Source of the DNA: CAUZWH01 sp965224275
GTDB taxonomy: Bacteria > Pseudomonadota > Alphaproteobacteria > SHVV01
DNA length: 64,000 nucleotides
Direction: 5' to 3'
NCBI GenBank assembly: GCA_965224275.1
Contig: CBDCYR010000013.1
Location: 62,001-126,000, forward strand
In this document: positions 1 through 8,641 of the stretch, piece after piece
How positions within the stretch are numbered: position 1 is the first letter of the stretch
How the letters are laid out: each line of letters starts with the position of its first letter
Notes under the pieces: model-generated
The model's input: only the letters and a program-made list of their open reading frames with translations
The model's database searches: none
What the model was told of the DNA's origin: nothing
Position numbers and translations under genes: made by a program

Positions 1-1
1 C

Positions 2-220
2 GTGAGCTTCCTGCTCGCTGAACAGAACGCAAATATTGCCCTGCGTTACTCTAAGCATGGTTACATTTTGGAGAACGGTCGCGTCGTGCTCGACGGCGAG
101 GCGGCCACGCTCAGTGAGAACGAAGACGTTAAGGAGTTCTATCTCGGGCTGAGCGCGAGTGGCCGCAGGAGCTACCGCAACGCTAAGCATTATCGCCGCC
201 GCAAACGCTGGCTGGCCTAA
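2..220 (+). CDS. livF: Branched-chain amino-acid ABC transporter ATP-binding protein LivF, C-terminal end (5' truncated by window)
   Basis: Only the last 72 residues are present; the gene begins before the window. The segment reads LLAEQNANIAL...SKHGYILENGRVVLDGEA, which is the H-loop-distal C-terminal part of LivF ATPases: the LVEQN motif, the YVLENGRIV motif and an EFYLG ending. The tail is extended by an arginine-rich stretch (RRSYRNAKHYRRRKRW) beyond the usual LivF end. A PaaK-like ligase starts 12 bases downstream, so the two are probably co-transcribed. LivF supplies ATP hydrolysis on the cytoplasmic face of a high-affinity importer; in catabolic loci these importers often carry aromatic or carboxylate substrates, which is inference here. 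Confidence 0.85.
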   Translation: MSFLLAEQNANIALRYSKHGYILENGRVVLDGEAATLSENEDVKEFYLGLSASGRRSYRNAKHYRRRKRWLA

Positions 221-232
221 ACCGGCGACATC

Positions 233-1468
233 GTGAGCGATCATTTCGACGAGTTGGAACTGCGCGATCCCGAACTTCGGGACGTGACAATGCTCGCCGC
301 GGTACGCGATCAGATCGCGCATGCCAAGATCAACGCGCCCTATTTCGCCGATCATTTTGCCGATGTCGATCCCCGCACAATCACTGACCGTGCTGCGTTG
401 GGCGGCGTGCCGGTTACCCGTAAGAGCGACCTGATTGAGCAACAAAAGAAAAACCTGCCATTTGGCGGACTCGCTACGGTGCCGCTGCACCAACTGGGCA
501 GAATTTTCCAATCGCCGGGTCCGATCTACGATCCTGAAGGATTCGGCAAGGACTATTGGCGTTTTGCCCGGGCGATGTATGCCGCAGGCATTCGCCGCGG
601 CGACGTCGTTCACAACAGCTTTTCCTATCACCTGACACCGGCGGGCTCGATGGTCGAAAGCGGCGCACACGCGATTGGCTGTGCGGTGATCCCCGCCGGC
701 GTTGGCAATACCGAGCTGCAAGCGCAGATTATTGCCGACCTCAAACCAACGGCTTACGGCGGAACACCTTCGTTCCTGAAGATCCTGCTCGAAAAGGCGG
801 TGGAACTCGGGCTTGATGCCTCGAGTATGAGAAAAGGCCTGGTTGGCGGAGAAGCGCTGCCGCCGGCATTGCGCCAGGCGATCAAGGACCTTGGTGTGGA
901 GGTCTATCAGGGCTATGGCACCGCGGACGTGGGTTCCATTGCTTACGAATCTCCCGCTCTCGAAGGAATGATCGTCGATGAGGGCATCGTGCTGGAGATC
1001 GTTGAACCCGGCGGGCAGATGCCGGTGGAGGCGGGCGAGGTGGGCGAGGTCGTCGTGACCACACTCAACAAGGATTATCCGCTGGTTCGTTTCGCGACCG
1101 GTGACCTTTCGGCAGTGTTGCCCGGTGTCAGCCCGTGCGGGCGTACCAATATGCGGATTCGCGGTTGGATGGGCCGGGCTGATCAATCGGCTAAAGTGCG
1201 CGGGATGTTCGTGCACCCGAGCCAAATAGTGGCGGTGTTATCGCGCCATCCCGAGATAAAGAAAGGGCGGCTGGTCATCGTCCAACAGGATGGGCGTGAT
1301 CAGATGGTGCTGCATTGTGAAACCGATGCGCCAGACGACGGATTGGCGGCTGGGATTGGTGAAACGATCCAGTCCGTTTGCAAGGTGCGCGGTGATGTGG
1401 TTTTCGACGCTCCCGGTTCGCTGGCCGACGATGGCAGACTGATCGAGGACCAGCGCGCGGTGGGCTGA
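233..1468 (+). CDS. Phenylacetate-CoA ligase-like AMP-forming enzyme (PaaK family)
   Basis: This 411-residue protein looks like a PaaK-family adenylate-forming ligase, which activates aromatic or other carboxylic acids to CoA thioesters. Visible family features are the LPFGG segment near residue 80, the YGGTPSFL substrate/ATP region near 176-183, the adenine-binding QGYGTADVG motif near 225, and the LVRFATGDLS segment before a GR-containing hinge near 290-315. The start is a GTG shortly after livF; no better ATG lies upstream. The length is close to the roughly 430 residues of typical PaaK. Its place behind an ABC importer ATPase fits uptake followed by CoA activation. The acid substrate cannot be told from sequence. 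Confidence 0.85.
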   Translation: MSDHFDELELRDPELRDVTMLAAVRDQIAHAKINAPYFADHFADVDPRTITDRAALGGVPVTRKSDLIEQQKKNLPFGGLATVPLHQLGRIFQSPGPIYDPEGFGKDYWRFARAMYAAGIRRGDVVHNSFSYHLTPAGSMVESGAHAIGCAVIPAGVGNTELQAQIIADLKPTAYGGTPSFLKILLEKAVELGLDASSMRKGLVGGEALPPALRQAIKDLGVEVYQGYGTADVGSIAYESPALEGMIVDEGIVLEIVEPGGQMPVEAGEVGEVVVTTLNKDYPLVRFATGDLSAVLPGVSPCGRTNMRIRGWMGRADQSAKVRGMFVHPSQIVAVLSRHPEIKKGRLVIVQQDGRDQMVLHCETDAPDDGLAAGIGETIQSVCKVRGDVVFDAPGSLADDGRLIEDQRAVG

Positions 1469-1545
1469 GACTCGCCTAATTCTTTCTCCACCCATTGCGG
1501 GAGAGGGCATTGTTTCGATCTTGTTTGGATGGAGGTCCGCTGTCG

Positions 1546-1863
1546 CTACCCGGCGGCGGGCACCTGAACTTCCACAGTGTCGCCGTTAACGGTGACATCG
1601 AATTTCTGCACCGGTTTGCCGGCGTTGCCGACACCCTTCCACACATCGACGCGAAATCCGTGCAGGGGGCACTGAACCTCGGTGCCGTCGAACTCGCCTT
1701 CACCGAGCGATCCGCCGGCATGCGGGCAACGGTTGTTGATGGCGGCGCAACGCTCGCCGACGCGGAAAACAGCAACTTTCAAACGCTCGTCAACGTCGAT
1801 GATCGTCGCGCCATTGTCCGGGATATCGCTCAACTGCAAATTAATCGTTTGCTCGCCCACCAC
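1546..1863 (-). CDS. Rieske [2Fe-2S] ferredoxin
   Basis: A 105-residue soluble Rieske-type ferredoxin. The ligand pairs are C46-x-H48 and C65-x2-H68, in the pattern CPHAGGSLGEG...CPLHGF. Such proteins pass electrons to Rieske oxygenases or act as stand-alone ferredoxins in the cytoplasm. The frame is open much further upstream, but a start at the GTG-GTG pair (first GTG at 1863) is preferred. A GAGG ribosome-binding sequence sits a few bases before it, and the upstream translation is arginine-rich and unlike any family. It is convergent with the ligase gene and divergent from the double VOC gene. A partner oxygenase (36132-37283) lies far away, so pairing is speculative. Confidence 0.82.
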   Translation of the reverse strand: MVGEQTINLQLSDIPDNGATIIDVDERLKVAVFRVGERCAAINNRCPHAGGSLGEGEFDGTEVQCPLHGFRVDVWKGVGNAGKPVQKFDVTVNGDTVEVQVPAAG

Positions 1864-2083
1864 GCTTACCTCGCTGCTTGAATTGCGGCCGAGAGATTGC
1901 CACCGGATGCCGTTCGCAGCAACCGACCGTTGCCCACCGATACTTTGGTTGCCTGGGAACCGCCGCCGCTGGGGCGACGTGGACAGGGGCGCGCGCCGTT
2001 CGTATTCTCTGGGCTTGCGCATGTGGCGATTGACGCGACGGCTGCGTCGCTTCGATCCCAACGCTTTGGCATGGAGAAAACAG

Positions 2084-2941
2084 ATGGCGCAGATCAGGCA
2101 CGTCGCGATCGTGGTCAATGATATGGACGATGCAGCCGGCTTCTACCGGCAGACGTTCAAATTGGCCGAGGCCGGTCGCGAATACGGCGAAAAAGGCTCG
2201 GGCGTTTATATGTGCGATGGGGAAATGAACCTCGCGCTGCTCAACTACAAGTCGGATGCGATGGCTGGGGTGAAGAACAGCTCGACGTTTACCGGCACCC
2301 ATCATTTCGGCATTCAGGTCGATGATCTCGCTGAAATTGGCGAAAAAATCGAAGCGGCCGGAGGGTCTTTCTTCTTTGATTTCGGCGACGAAAAAAGCGG
2401 CAATTTTGAGCGCAAGTATCGGGATCCCTCGGGCGTGATTTTTGACGTTTCAAAAGGCGGCTGGGTTGGTACGAGTACGCGCCGGGTTGAGCACGACGGT
2501 GACTACTCGACGCCCCCGCTCAAGGACGGCATCGCCCACATCCGCCATATTGCGGTGGCGGTGTCCGAGCCCGAAATGACCGGAGAATTCTTCGGCGAGA
2601 TTTTTGGGTTCGACTATGTCGGCCGTACGTTGTCGCCATTGGCGGATGGGATCTATCTCACTGACGGCTACATCAACCTAGCGCTACTGAATTACAAGGA
2701 TGATGAGATCGCGGGCGTCGAGCGCGGCAAGGATTACGTCGGCACCCACCATTTCGGCTTCAAGGTTGACGACCTCGATGCAACGGGAACCCACATCACC
2801 GACAACGGTGGCAAATTCTTCCTCGACCTTCCTGAGGAAAAAGAGAGTTTGTACTACGAACGCAAGTACCGTGATCCCGACGGCATCATTTTCGATATTT
2901 CGCACAATGGTTGGGCAACGGCGGCGGCCAAAGCCGCGTAA
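2084..2941 (+). CDS. Double VOC-domain protein (glyoxalase/dioxygenase superfamily)
   Basis: A 285-residue protein made of two clearly duplicated VOC domains, about 1-130 and 145-280. Each carries the same metal-ligand pattern: RHVAIVV/RHIAVAV histidine, GTHHFG histidine, and a terminal IFD acidic position (DPSGVIFDVS and DPDGIIFDIS). VOC proteins bind a divalent metal and catalyse isomerisation, epimerisation, lyase or extradiol cleavage reactions; this one cannot be assigned to a reaction. Start at ATG 2084 because a GGAG lies 7 bases upstream and the similarity begins there (MAQIRHVAI). The open frame upstream to 1682 overlaps the opposite-strand ferredoxin and is not coding. Confidence 0.85.
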   Translation: MAQIRHVAIVVNDMDDAAGFYRQTFKLAEAGREYGEKGSGVYMCDGEMNLALLNYKSDAMAGVKNSSTFTGTHHFGIQVDDLAEIGEKIEAAGGSFFFDFGDEKSGNFERKYRDPSGVIFDVSKGGWVGTSTRRVEHDGDYSTPPLKDGIAHIRHIAVAVSEPEMTGEFFGEIFGFDYVGRTLSPLADGIYLTDGYINLALLNYKDDEIAGVERGKDYVGTHHFGFKVDDLDATGTHITDNGGKFFLDLPEEKESLYYERKYRDPDGIIFDISHNGWATAAAKAA

Positions 2942-3012
2942 CGCCCAAGAATGTCCAAACGGCGTCGGTTGCGCGGCCCCCCGTATGGGAAGAATGCGGG
3001 GTGAGGGGTACT

Positions 3013-3810
3013 TTAGTCACCGTCGCCGGCGGTGACGGCTTTGACGCTTTCTTCGTAGATTTGGTCGAGAACGATTTTCTTTAGTTCGCTGAAATGCGGA
3101 TGGGTAAGGATGTTGTGATCACGCGGTCGCGGTAAATCGATTTCCAGTTCCATTTTTATACGTCCGGGCCGGGCCGACATCATCATCACGCGATCCGACA
3201 GGAAGATGGATTCCTCGATATCGTGAGTGATGAACAGGATCGTTCGGTGATCCTGTTCCCAAATGCTGAGAAGCCATTCCTGCATAACCGACCGGGTTAG
3301 CGCGTCGAGAGCACCGAACGGTTCATCCAAGAGCAAGGTATCGCGGTCGCACAGGAGTGTACGCATCAGGGCGGCGCGCTGGCGCATGCCGCCGGACAGT
3401 TGGCTAGGATAGTTGTTCGCGAAACCGCCCAGGCCAAACTGCGTCAGGATCGAATCGGCGCGATCAAGCGCCTCTTTCTTTGGGACACCGAGAACTTCGA
3501 TCCCAAGCGCGACGTTTTCGCGAATCGTCCGCCAGGGAAACAACAAATCCTTCTGAAACATGTAGCCGAAGTGCTTGCGCCGATCTTCGACGACGTCGCC
3601 GTCGATAAGTATTTCTCCCGAAGACGGGTCGAGCAGGCCCGCAACCATATTGAGGATAGTCGATTTGCCACAACCGCTCGGGCCGACAATGCTGACGAAC
3701 TCCTTTGGGTCAACCGACAATGTCGTGTTTTCAACGGCGACAACGGGGTCGCCATCGCCCTGGCCCGGAAATACCTTGTCAACATTATCGAGATGAACTT
3801 TGGCTACCAC
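3013..3810 (-). CDS. ABC transporter ATP-binding protein, nitrate/sulfonate/taurine type (SsuB/TauB/ThiZ-like)
   Basis: This 265-residue ATPase has the Walker A GPSGCGKST at residues 43-51, a Q-loop (FQKDLLFPWRT), the signature LSGGMRQR, Walker B TLLLDEPFGALD and the H-loop ITHDIEE. The FPWRT and DEPFGALD pattern is typical of the SsuB/TauB/NrtD group. It is the last gene of a minus-strand run behind two heme-oxygenase-like diiron genes. No matching permease or periplasmic binding protein is in the window, so its complex must be encoded elsewhere. The same ATPase group includes ThiZ of the ThiXYZ pyrimidine importer, which often travels with TenA-fold genes; that makes a vitamin-precursor importer a possible role. 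Confidence 0.9.
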   Translation of the reverse strand: MVAKVHLDNVDKVFPGQGDGDPVVAVENTTLSVDPKEFVSIVGPSGCGKSTILNMVAGLLDPSSGEILIDGDVVEDRRKHFGYMFQKDLLFPWRTIRENVALGIEVLGVPKKEALDRADSILTQFGLGGFANNYPSQLSGGMRQRAALMRTLLCDRDTLLLDEPFGALDALTRSVMQEWLLSIWEQDHRTILFITHDIEESIFLSDRVMMMSARPGRIKMELEIDLPRPRDHNILTHPHFSELKKIVLDQIYEESVKAVTAGDGD

Positions 3811-3885
3811 CCTGGGCCTCCCCCTTAGTTACCTCGGCGATCCCATCCGATCGTGATCGGCAGTACCGCTTTGTCATTCTAGCAG

Positions 3886-4683
3886 TTAGGCCGCCTTTCT
3901 AAGCTTGCCGGTCTTGCTGGCGGATTTCTTTTTCTTCGCGTAAACGGCTTGCGGAAGATCAAGATCGGCGGCCTGGAACACAGCATCCCAGGCTTCCCAG
4001 AGCCGATCGCGGACGAACTCGCAGATCGAATAGAACCGTTGCCGACGCTCTGGCGTGTCGGCATAAGCCCTGATCAGTTTGCGGCCTTCCGCTGCATGCT
4101 CGAGGTCTCCTTCGATATGGACGATAAAAATATCGAGTTCCTTATCGGTGAAACCATATTGCTTGAGCGCCGGCACCATGCGGATATAGAAATCTGGTAG
4201 CAGGCTCTCGGCGCCGACCATGCCGGCGGCCATGGCCAGTGCTGGTTCTTCGCGCGTGCCGAAGCGCGCGACATCTTCCAACCCCTCCTCAAGCGCGGGG
4301 TGTGGTTTGATGTCGCCGCGTTTGTTGGCTTCTTCAATCTGTTTGCGGTCGTAGCCGCAGGCTTCGGCGAAATCGAGCGCGATGACATAGTGTGCAGCGT
4401 AGCCGCAGCGTTCCTCGGTTTCCTCGTCGATCAGGTTCTCCATGATCGCCGTGCGGGCACCGCGATCCATGTTGTGCATCAAGCAGGAGCCGATATTTCG
4501 GACGCTGTTGTTGTAGTAGTACATCATCTGAAAGCAGACCTTGTTGATCTGCTCGCGCGTAACATCGCCGCGTTCTAGGCGTTCCAGGAACGGGTGATCG
4601 CAGAGTTTCTTCTGATTGACCATCTCCTCGACGACCGAAACGAAGGCATCCGCCGACATATCGCGTGTAACGTTGGCTTCCAT
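3886..4683 (-). CDS. Heme-oxygenase-like diiron oxidase (HDO; PqqC/TenA/CADD fold), intact metal site
   Basis: A 265-residue all-helical protein of the TenA/PqqC/CADD superfamily. The ligand set that defines heme-oxygenase-like diiron oxidases can be read directly: E91-x6-H98, E159 (in GAES), and H189-x3-D193-x2-H196. These match the spacing of the six ligands in chlamydial CADD. Such enzymes use O2 and a diiron centre for oxidative C-C or C-N chemistry on small substrates. The C-terminal 18 residues form a lysine-rich tail (AKKKKSASKTGKLRKAA) not usual for the family. It sits between a degenerate paralog upstream and an SsuB-like ATPase downstream, all on the minus strand. The substrate is unknown. 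Confidence 0.85.
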   Translation of the reverse strand: MEANVTRDMSADAFVSVVEEMVNQKKLCDHPFLERLERGDVTREQINKVCFQMMYYYNNSVRNIGSCLMHNMDRGARTAIMENLIDEETEERCGYAAHYVIALDFAEACGYDRKQIEEANKRGDIKPHPALEEGLEDVARFGTREEPALAMAAGMVGAESLLPDFYIRMVPALKQYGFTDKELDIFIVHIEGDLEHAAEGRKLIRAYADTPERRQRFYSICEFVRDRLWEAWDAVFQAADLDLPQAVYAKKKKSASKTGKLRKAA

Positions 4684-4789
4684 CAGATTTTCCTTCCCTT
4701 CGCGCCGGTGAGCGAACCCGCCAGCGGCTTAGCGCCTTATACCATGCTGCTTTCCAAGTCCTCCAGGGATTACCAGAGCTGGTTCCAAG

Positions 4790-5509
4790 CTACCCTGGAA
4801 AGGCGGCGTCCCATATATCGTACCACTCGTCTCGCAACCGCTCGGTGTAATAGGCGACTTTGAGCTTGTCGAAGATGTCGTCGCAGCGCCGAAGGGTGTG
4901 ACGGATATCGCTCGCGCCGAACATCAGCGGTGCCTTGAAGACGCCAAGGTCCTTACCACTGACACCGTAGTGTTGTTTGAAACCAGCCGCGATTTGACGG
5001 TGCAGGGCCTTCATCTGTGATTCGACGGCGGCGCTGGCGCCGAGCGTGACCCAGTAGGGTGGCCGTTCGAGGGTACCAATCATTCGCTTCATCCGCTGTT
5101 CCATGGTCGAGGTGGGCTTGACCGAGCGGACCGAACGGATTGGCGCTCCGAGTTTGCGGGCGAGATGGGCAGCTAATTCGGCCTGGGCGCCTTCACCCTG
5201 GCGCAGTGACCGACCATCGGGGAGCTTGATCGGTGCGAGCATTTTGTCGGTAAACAAACGCCGGATCTTGTAGTCCTGACTGTTGAGATACATCGGACCG
5301 TAGAGCACGATCACGTTGTCGAAATAGTAAACCAGCTGTCGCGTAAAGCGCTTGAGCTGGGCGGGCGACGCTTTGCCTGTGCGGAACGTGGTGTTGAACC
5401 ACGGATGATCGCCGACTCGATTGGCTTTGATTGAGCCGAGCAGCGTGTTGATCGTCACCTTGCCGCGTTGATGGGCGCGGCCCACATCACCTGCCGCTTT
5501 TCGTACCAT
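4790..5509 (-). CDS. Heme-oxygenase-like protein, paralog with degenerate diiron site
   Basis: A 239-residue paralog of the downstream HDO gene, sharing the YYxxN, AAVES/GAES and C-terminal LRDEWYDIWDAAF/RDRLWEAWDAVF patterns. Counting from the start used here, H115, E163, D201 and H204 remain. The first glutamate is A108 and the histidine four residues before the aspartate is F197. Four of six ligands are left, so it may bind metal differently, be a structural partner, or be inactive. The start at ATG 5509 is preferred over ATG 5539 because CGGGAGG lies 8 bases before it; the earlier ATG has no clear ribosome-binding site. It is the first gene of the minus-strand run. Confidence 0.75.
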   Translation of the reverse strand: MVRKAAGDVGRAHQRGKVTINTLLGSIKANRVGDHPWFNTTFRTGKASPAQLKRFTRQLVYYFDNVIVLYGPMYLNSQDYKIRRLFTDKMLAPIKLPDGRSLRQGEGAQAELAAHLARKLGAPIRSVRSVKPTSTMEQRMKRMIGTLERPPYWVTLGASAAVESQMKALHRQIAAGFKQHYGVSGKDLGVFKAPLMFGASDIRHTLRRCDDIFDKLKVAYYTERLRDEWYDIWDAAFPG

Positions 5510-5580
5510 TGCGTTTGCCTCCCGATTCTTGGTCGGCATCTTATGTTGCGTGCCGCTGTTCGTTAAGGTCGATCTACGCG

Positions 5581-5610
5581 GTCAAGTGTTTCAAGTTTGA
5601 ATTGACTTGG
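5581..5610. promoter_or_regulatory. Inverted-repeat cluster in divergent intergenic region (candidate operator)
   Basis: The 224-base region between the divergent HDO run and the glutathione S-transferase gene holds a short nested inverted repeat. TTCAA and TTGAA flank a 2-base centre at 5590-5601, with outer CAAGT and ACTTG arms at 5583-5587 and 5605-5609. Its position suits a regulator acting on either gene, but no regulator is adjacent and arms this short can occur by chance. Confidence 0.22.
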
Positions 5611-5733
5611 CGGGACGGGTTAAGCCCGGTTTTGAGTAAGGCTAATCCTGTCGTGATCGCTGACAGCGCTGGTATAGTTGGTGGCGATTGGGACGACGAC
5701 AATTGAAGCTCTATTGAGCGTTTGGGGGAGGAC

Positions 5734-6468
5734 ATGATCGAGCTCTACCACGAATGGGATTCGGTCTGTTCGTACAAGGTGCGCATGTGCCTGGCGGAAA
5801 AGGGTATTGACTGGGAATCGCACCGCGTTTCCCTGTTTCAGTTCGAACACCTCACACCCGACTATTTGGCAATGAACCCCAACGGTGTCGTGCCGTCCCT
5901 CAAGGTCGACGGCAGATTGATCATCGAATCGTCGATGATCAACGAGTATTTGGATGAAACCCATCCCAATCCGCCACTACGGCCGGAAGATCCGGTGGCG
6001 CGAGCACAGATGCGCGTTTGGGTGAAATACCAAGATGATGTGTTGTATTTCTCGCAGCGGCCGGCGTCGTTCCAGTTGCTGATCAAGAAGATGCTGTCGG
6101 ATCTGTCGCGTGACCAAGTTGAAGCGATGGTGGCGGCGCACCCGAACCCGGAGCGGGGCCGCCATTTTGTTGATTGGGCGACCGGTCCGGTAGACCCGGC
6201 GGTGGTCGATGACGCTCGCGGCAAATTGCGTGAGGTGATTGAGCGCATCAGCAAACCGCTCAGCGAGAACGCTTGGTTAGCGGGTGATAGTTACTCGCTG
6301 GCGGAGGTGGCTTATGCCCCCTTTATTGAACGCATGGAGCGACTGAAGTTTCAGGATCTATGGTCCGACCTTCCGGCTGTTCAAGACTGGATGGAGCGCG
6401 TAAAAGCGCGGCCCGCTTTTGCCAAAGCCATGCCGCCGGCGGAATATCTGATGGAAGGGCCGGCTTAG
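5734..6468 (+). CDS. Glutathione S-transferase family protein
   Basis: A 244-residue GST. The thioredoxin-fold N-domain starts IELYHEWDSVCSYKVRMCLAEKGI and includes the cis-proline/ESSMINEYLDE segment (about residues 64-76), which is the gamma-glutamyl-binding region. The helical C-domain contains the N-capping AGDSYSLAEVAYAP motif near residue 190. GSTs conjugate glutathione to electrophiles, or act in isomerisation and dehalogenation in catabolic loci. ATG 5734 follows a GGGGGAGG tract; a TTG four codons earlier overlaps that tract and is rejected as the start. It lies just upstream of, and in line with, the FAD subunit of a molybdenum hydroxylase. Substrate unknown. Confidence 0.88.
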   Translation: MIELYHEWDSVCSYKVRMCLAEKGIDWESHRVSLFQFEHLTPDYLAMNPNGVVPSLKVDGRLIIESSMINEYLDETHPNPPLRPEDPVARAQMRVWVKYQDDVLYFSQRPASFQLLIKKMLSDLSRDQVEAMVAAHPNPERGRHFVDWATGPVDPAVVDDARGKLREVIERISKPLSENAWLAGDSYSLAEVAYAPFIERMERLKFQDLWSDLPAVQDWMERVKARPAFAKAMPPAEYLMEGPA

Positions 6469-6508
6469 CCGCCTTTCCCAATAACGCAGAGAGTAAGCGG
6501 AGTTTTCG

Positions 6509-7351
6509 GTGCGCCTTCTCCTACCCACGACGATCGATGAAGCGATCGGGCTGTTAGCCGATGAGACCGATGCCAAGTGCCTGGCCGGCGGTCAGACCTT
6601 GGCGGCGATGATGAATGCCGATCTCATCGAGCCCGATGCGTTGGTCAGTTTGAAGAAGATCACTGAGCTCCACGATATCCGACGGCTCGACGACGGCAGC
6701 GTTCGAATCGGTGCGATGACTACCCATGCCACGCTCGCGGCATCTGCTGAATTCAATTCAGCGCATGAGATCGTCAAGAAAGCAGCGCAGGTAATTGCGC
6801 ACCCCGCGGTGCGGAATGCTGGGACAATCGGTGGCTCAATCGTCCATGGCGACCCCGCCGCCGATTATCCCGCCGCTCTCGTCGTGGCAGAGGCAATGGT
6901 AAACGCGTCTGGTCCCGCCGGCGCGCGGGCGATTCCGATCAGCGAATTCTTCGTCGACTATCTCGAAACCGCACTTGCTGAGACGGAGATCGTGACCTCG
7001 ATCGACCTACCACCAAGTGCCGCCGATTCGGTAACCGTCTACGACAAAATTGCGCGAGTCGATGGTGACTTCGCGACGCTTTCCCTGGCGCTGATTGGTG
7101 TTCGCGACGGCGACACCTTCTCCGCGCTGAGGATTACGCTGGGCAGCGCCGGTCCAACGCCGGTTCGCGTTGCCGACGCCGAGCAGTGCCTGACGGGGCG
7201 GTCGATCACTCGGTCCGATTTGGAAAAAGCCGCAGACGCATTGGTGGCGGCGTGCGACCCGATCGATGACATCCGCGGCAGTTCGGCCTATCGGCTTAAA
7301 CTGGTGCCACGGGTTCTCGGGCGCGCGATCAACACGGCCCTCGCGGTCTAA
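6509..7351 (+). CDS. FAD-binding subunit of molybdenum hydroxylase (CoxM/xanthine dehydrogenase middle subunit)
   Basis: A 280-residue FAD subunit. It shows the AGGQTL motif at about 26-31 and the HPAVRNAGTIGGSIVHGDPAADYPAAL segment near 96-122, both of which hold FAD in this family. The CO-dehydrogenase-type C-domain follows. It starts at GTG 6509, with GGAG six bases upstream. It passes electrons from the Fe-S subunit to an acceptor in the cytoplasm. Its partners, the 2Fe-2S and Mo subunits at 8642-11430, are now separated from it by a 1.2-kb IS5-family element, although the three normally form one MSL operon. Confidence 0.92.
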   Translation: MRLLLPTTIDEAIGLLADETDAKCLAGGQTLAAMMNADLIEPDALVSLKKITELHDIRRLDDGSVRIGAMTTHATLAASAEFNSAHEIVKKAAQVIAHPAVRNAGTIGGSIVHGDPAADYPAALVVAEAMVNASGPAGARAIPISEFFVDYLETALAETEIVTSIDLPPSAADSVTVYDKIARVDGDFATLSLALIGVRDGDTFSALRITLGSAGPTPVRVADAEQCLTGRSITRSDLEKAADALVAACDPIDDIRGSSAYRLKLVPRVLGRAINTALAV

Positions 7352-7371
7352 AGGACGCAAGCCTTATAGGC

Positions 7372-8584
7372 GCCTCTAAAAATGCCTTCCGGCGCTCTCA
7401 ATCGGTTAGAATCGGGGCGACGTGACACGGGGATCAGGGGAACCAGCGATGGGCCAAATGGGCTTTTTTGACATCGCGAATCGGTATGCGGGGCTGGACG
7501 CCAAGAACGACCCGCTGGTGAAGATCGACGAGGTTGTTCCGTGGGAAGACTTCCGACCGCGTCTCGAGGCGGCATGGCGCAAGCCGGACGAGGACCGGAA
7601 GTCTCCGGCGGGACGCAAGCCGTGGGATGCGCTGGTGATGTTCAAGGCGATCGTTCTCTGCGCGCTTTACAACCTGTCGGACGATCAGGTGGAGTACCAG
7701 CTTCGCGACCGCCTCTCGTTCATGCGGTTTCTGGGGTTGGGGCTTGAGGACCGGGTTCCCGACGCCAAGACGGTGTGGCTCTACCGCGAACACTTGGCGC
7801 AGGCGGGGGTGATCGAGGCGTTGTTCGATGCCTTCGACGGCTCTCTGAAGAAGCGGGGCTACTTGGCGATGGGCGGCCAGATCATCGACGCCTCGATCGT
7901 TCCGGTCCCCCAACAGCGCAACAGCCGTGACGAGAACGCGCGGATCAAGGATGGCGAGACGCCGGAGGGCTGGGAGAAGCAGCCGGCCAAGCGTCGCCAG
8001 AAGGATACGGACGCGCGGTGGACCAAGAAGCACGGCAAGAGCCATTACGGCTACAAGAACCATGTGAATGTGGACCGCCGCCACAAGCTGGTGCGGCGTT
8101 ATCAGGTGACCGACGCGGCGGTGCACGACAGCCAGGTCGTGGAGGACATCCTGGATGCGGACAACACTGCTTCGGACGTGTGGGCGGACAGCGCCTACCG
8201 GTCGGCGGAGATCGAGGCGAAGCTGGGTGAGAAGGGTCTGAAGAGCCGGATTCCACCGCAAGGGGCATCGCAACAAGCCGCTGAACGAGCGCGAGAAGCG
8301 GGGCAACGAGACCCGTTCGAAGGTGCGGGCTCGGGTGGAGCACGTCTTCGGGGCCCAGAGCAACGACATGGGCGGGACGCTGGTGCGCGGCATCGGGCTG
8401 GTGCGGGCCAAGGCACGGATCGGGCTGAAGAACCTCGCCTACAACATGCGCCGCCTGGTGCAGTTGGAGCGCCTCGCGGCGGCGGCGCCACCGTGACGGT
8501 ATTCAGGGCAGGAGTCCGTGCAGGCTACGAGTTTCGGCATCAAATCAACCGCTCAGGAGCGACCGAACGCCAAAATCCCGAGGC
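7372..8584 (+). mobile_element. IS5-family insertion sequence (about 1.2 kb) inside a molybdenum hydroxylase operon
   Basis: The element lies between the FAD-subunit and 2Fe-2S-subunit genes. Its ends are set by imperfect terminal inverted repeats. The left end reads GCCTC (7372-7376), CGCTC (7393-7397) and CGGTT (7403-7407). The right end reads the complementary AACCG (8547-8551), GAGCG (8557-8561) and GAGGC (8580-8584) at matching spacing. The exact tips and the target duplication are not certain. It carries one transposase gene, broken by a frameshift. The roughly 1.2-kb length fits the IS5 family. Confidence 0.75.
7449..8496 (+). pseudogene. IS5-family DDE transposase, frameshifted
   Basis: From ATG 7449 the frame encodes a typical IS5-group transposase: GRKPWDALVMFKAIVL, then the first catalytic Asp in GGQIIDASIVPVP, and the second in VWADSAYRS. 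After the codons for KSRI (about 8250) the reading frame changes. Removing one C from the CC at 8253-8254 restores HRKGHRNKPLNEREKRG, with the catalytic Glu region (NEREKRGNETRSKVRARVEHVFG), running to a TGA at 8494-8496. The transposase as read is therefore cut before its third acidic residue. The extra C may be real decay or a base-calling error. Confidence 0.82.
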
Positions 8585-8641
8585 CGGGTGACGTCCGCTG
8601 CCCCGGTTCGGGCTCATCTGGGCATTTTTCGAGGTGCCCTT

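Noticed and set aside
1682..2083. Upstream extension of the double VOC gene by 134 codons
   Set aside because: It runs over the opposite-strand Rieske ferredoxin and has arginine-rich, non-family sequence; a good ribosome-binding site sits at 2084.
7434..8411. Long minus-strand frame of 325 codons opposite the IS5-family transposase
   Set aside because: It lies fully antisense to a recognisable transposase; its translation is rich in Arg, His and Leu with no family features, as expected of a GC-rich shadow frame.
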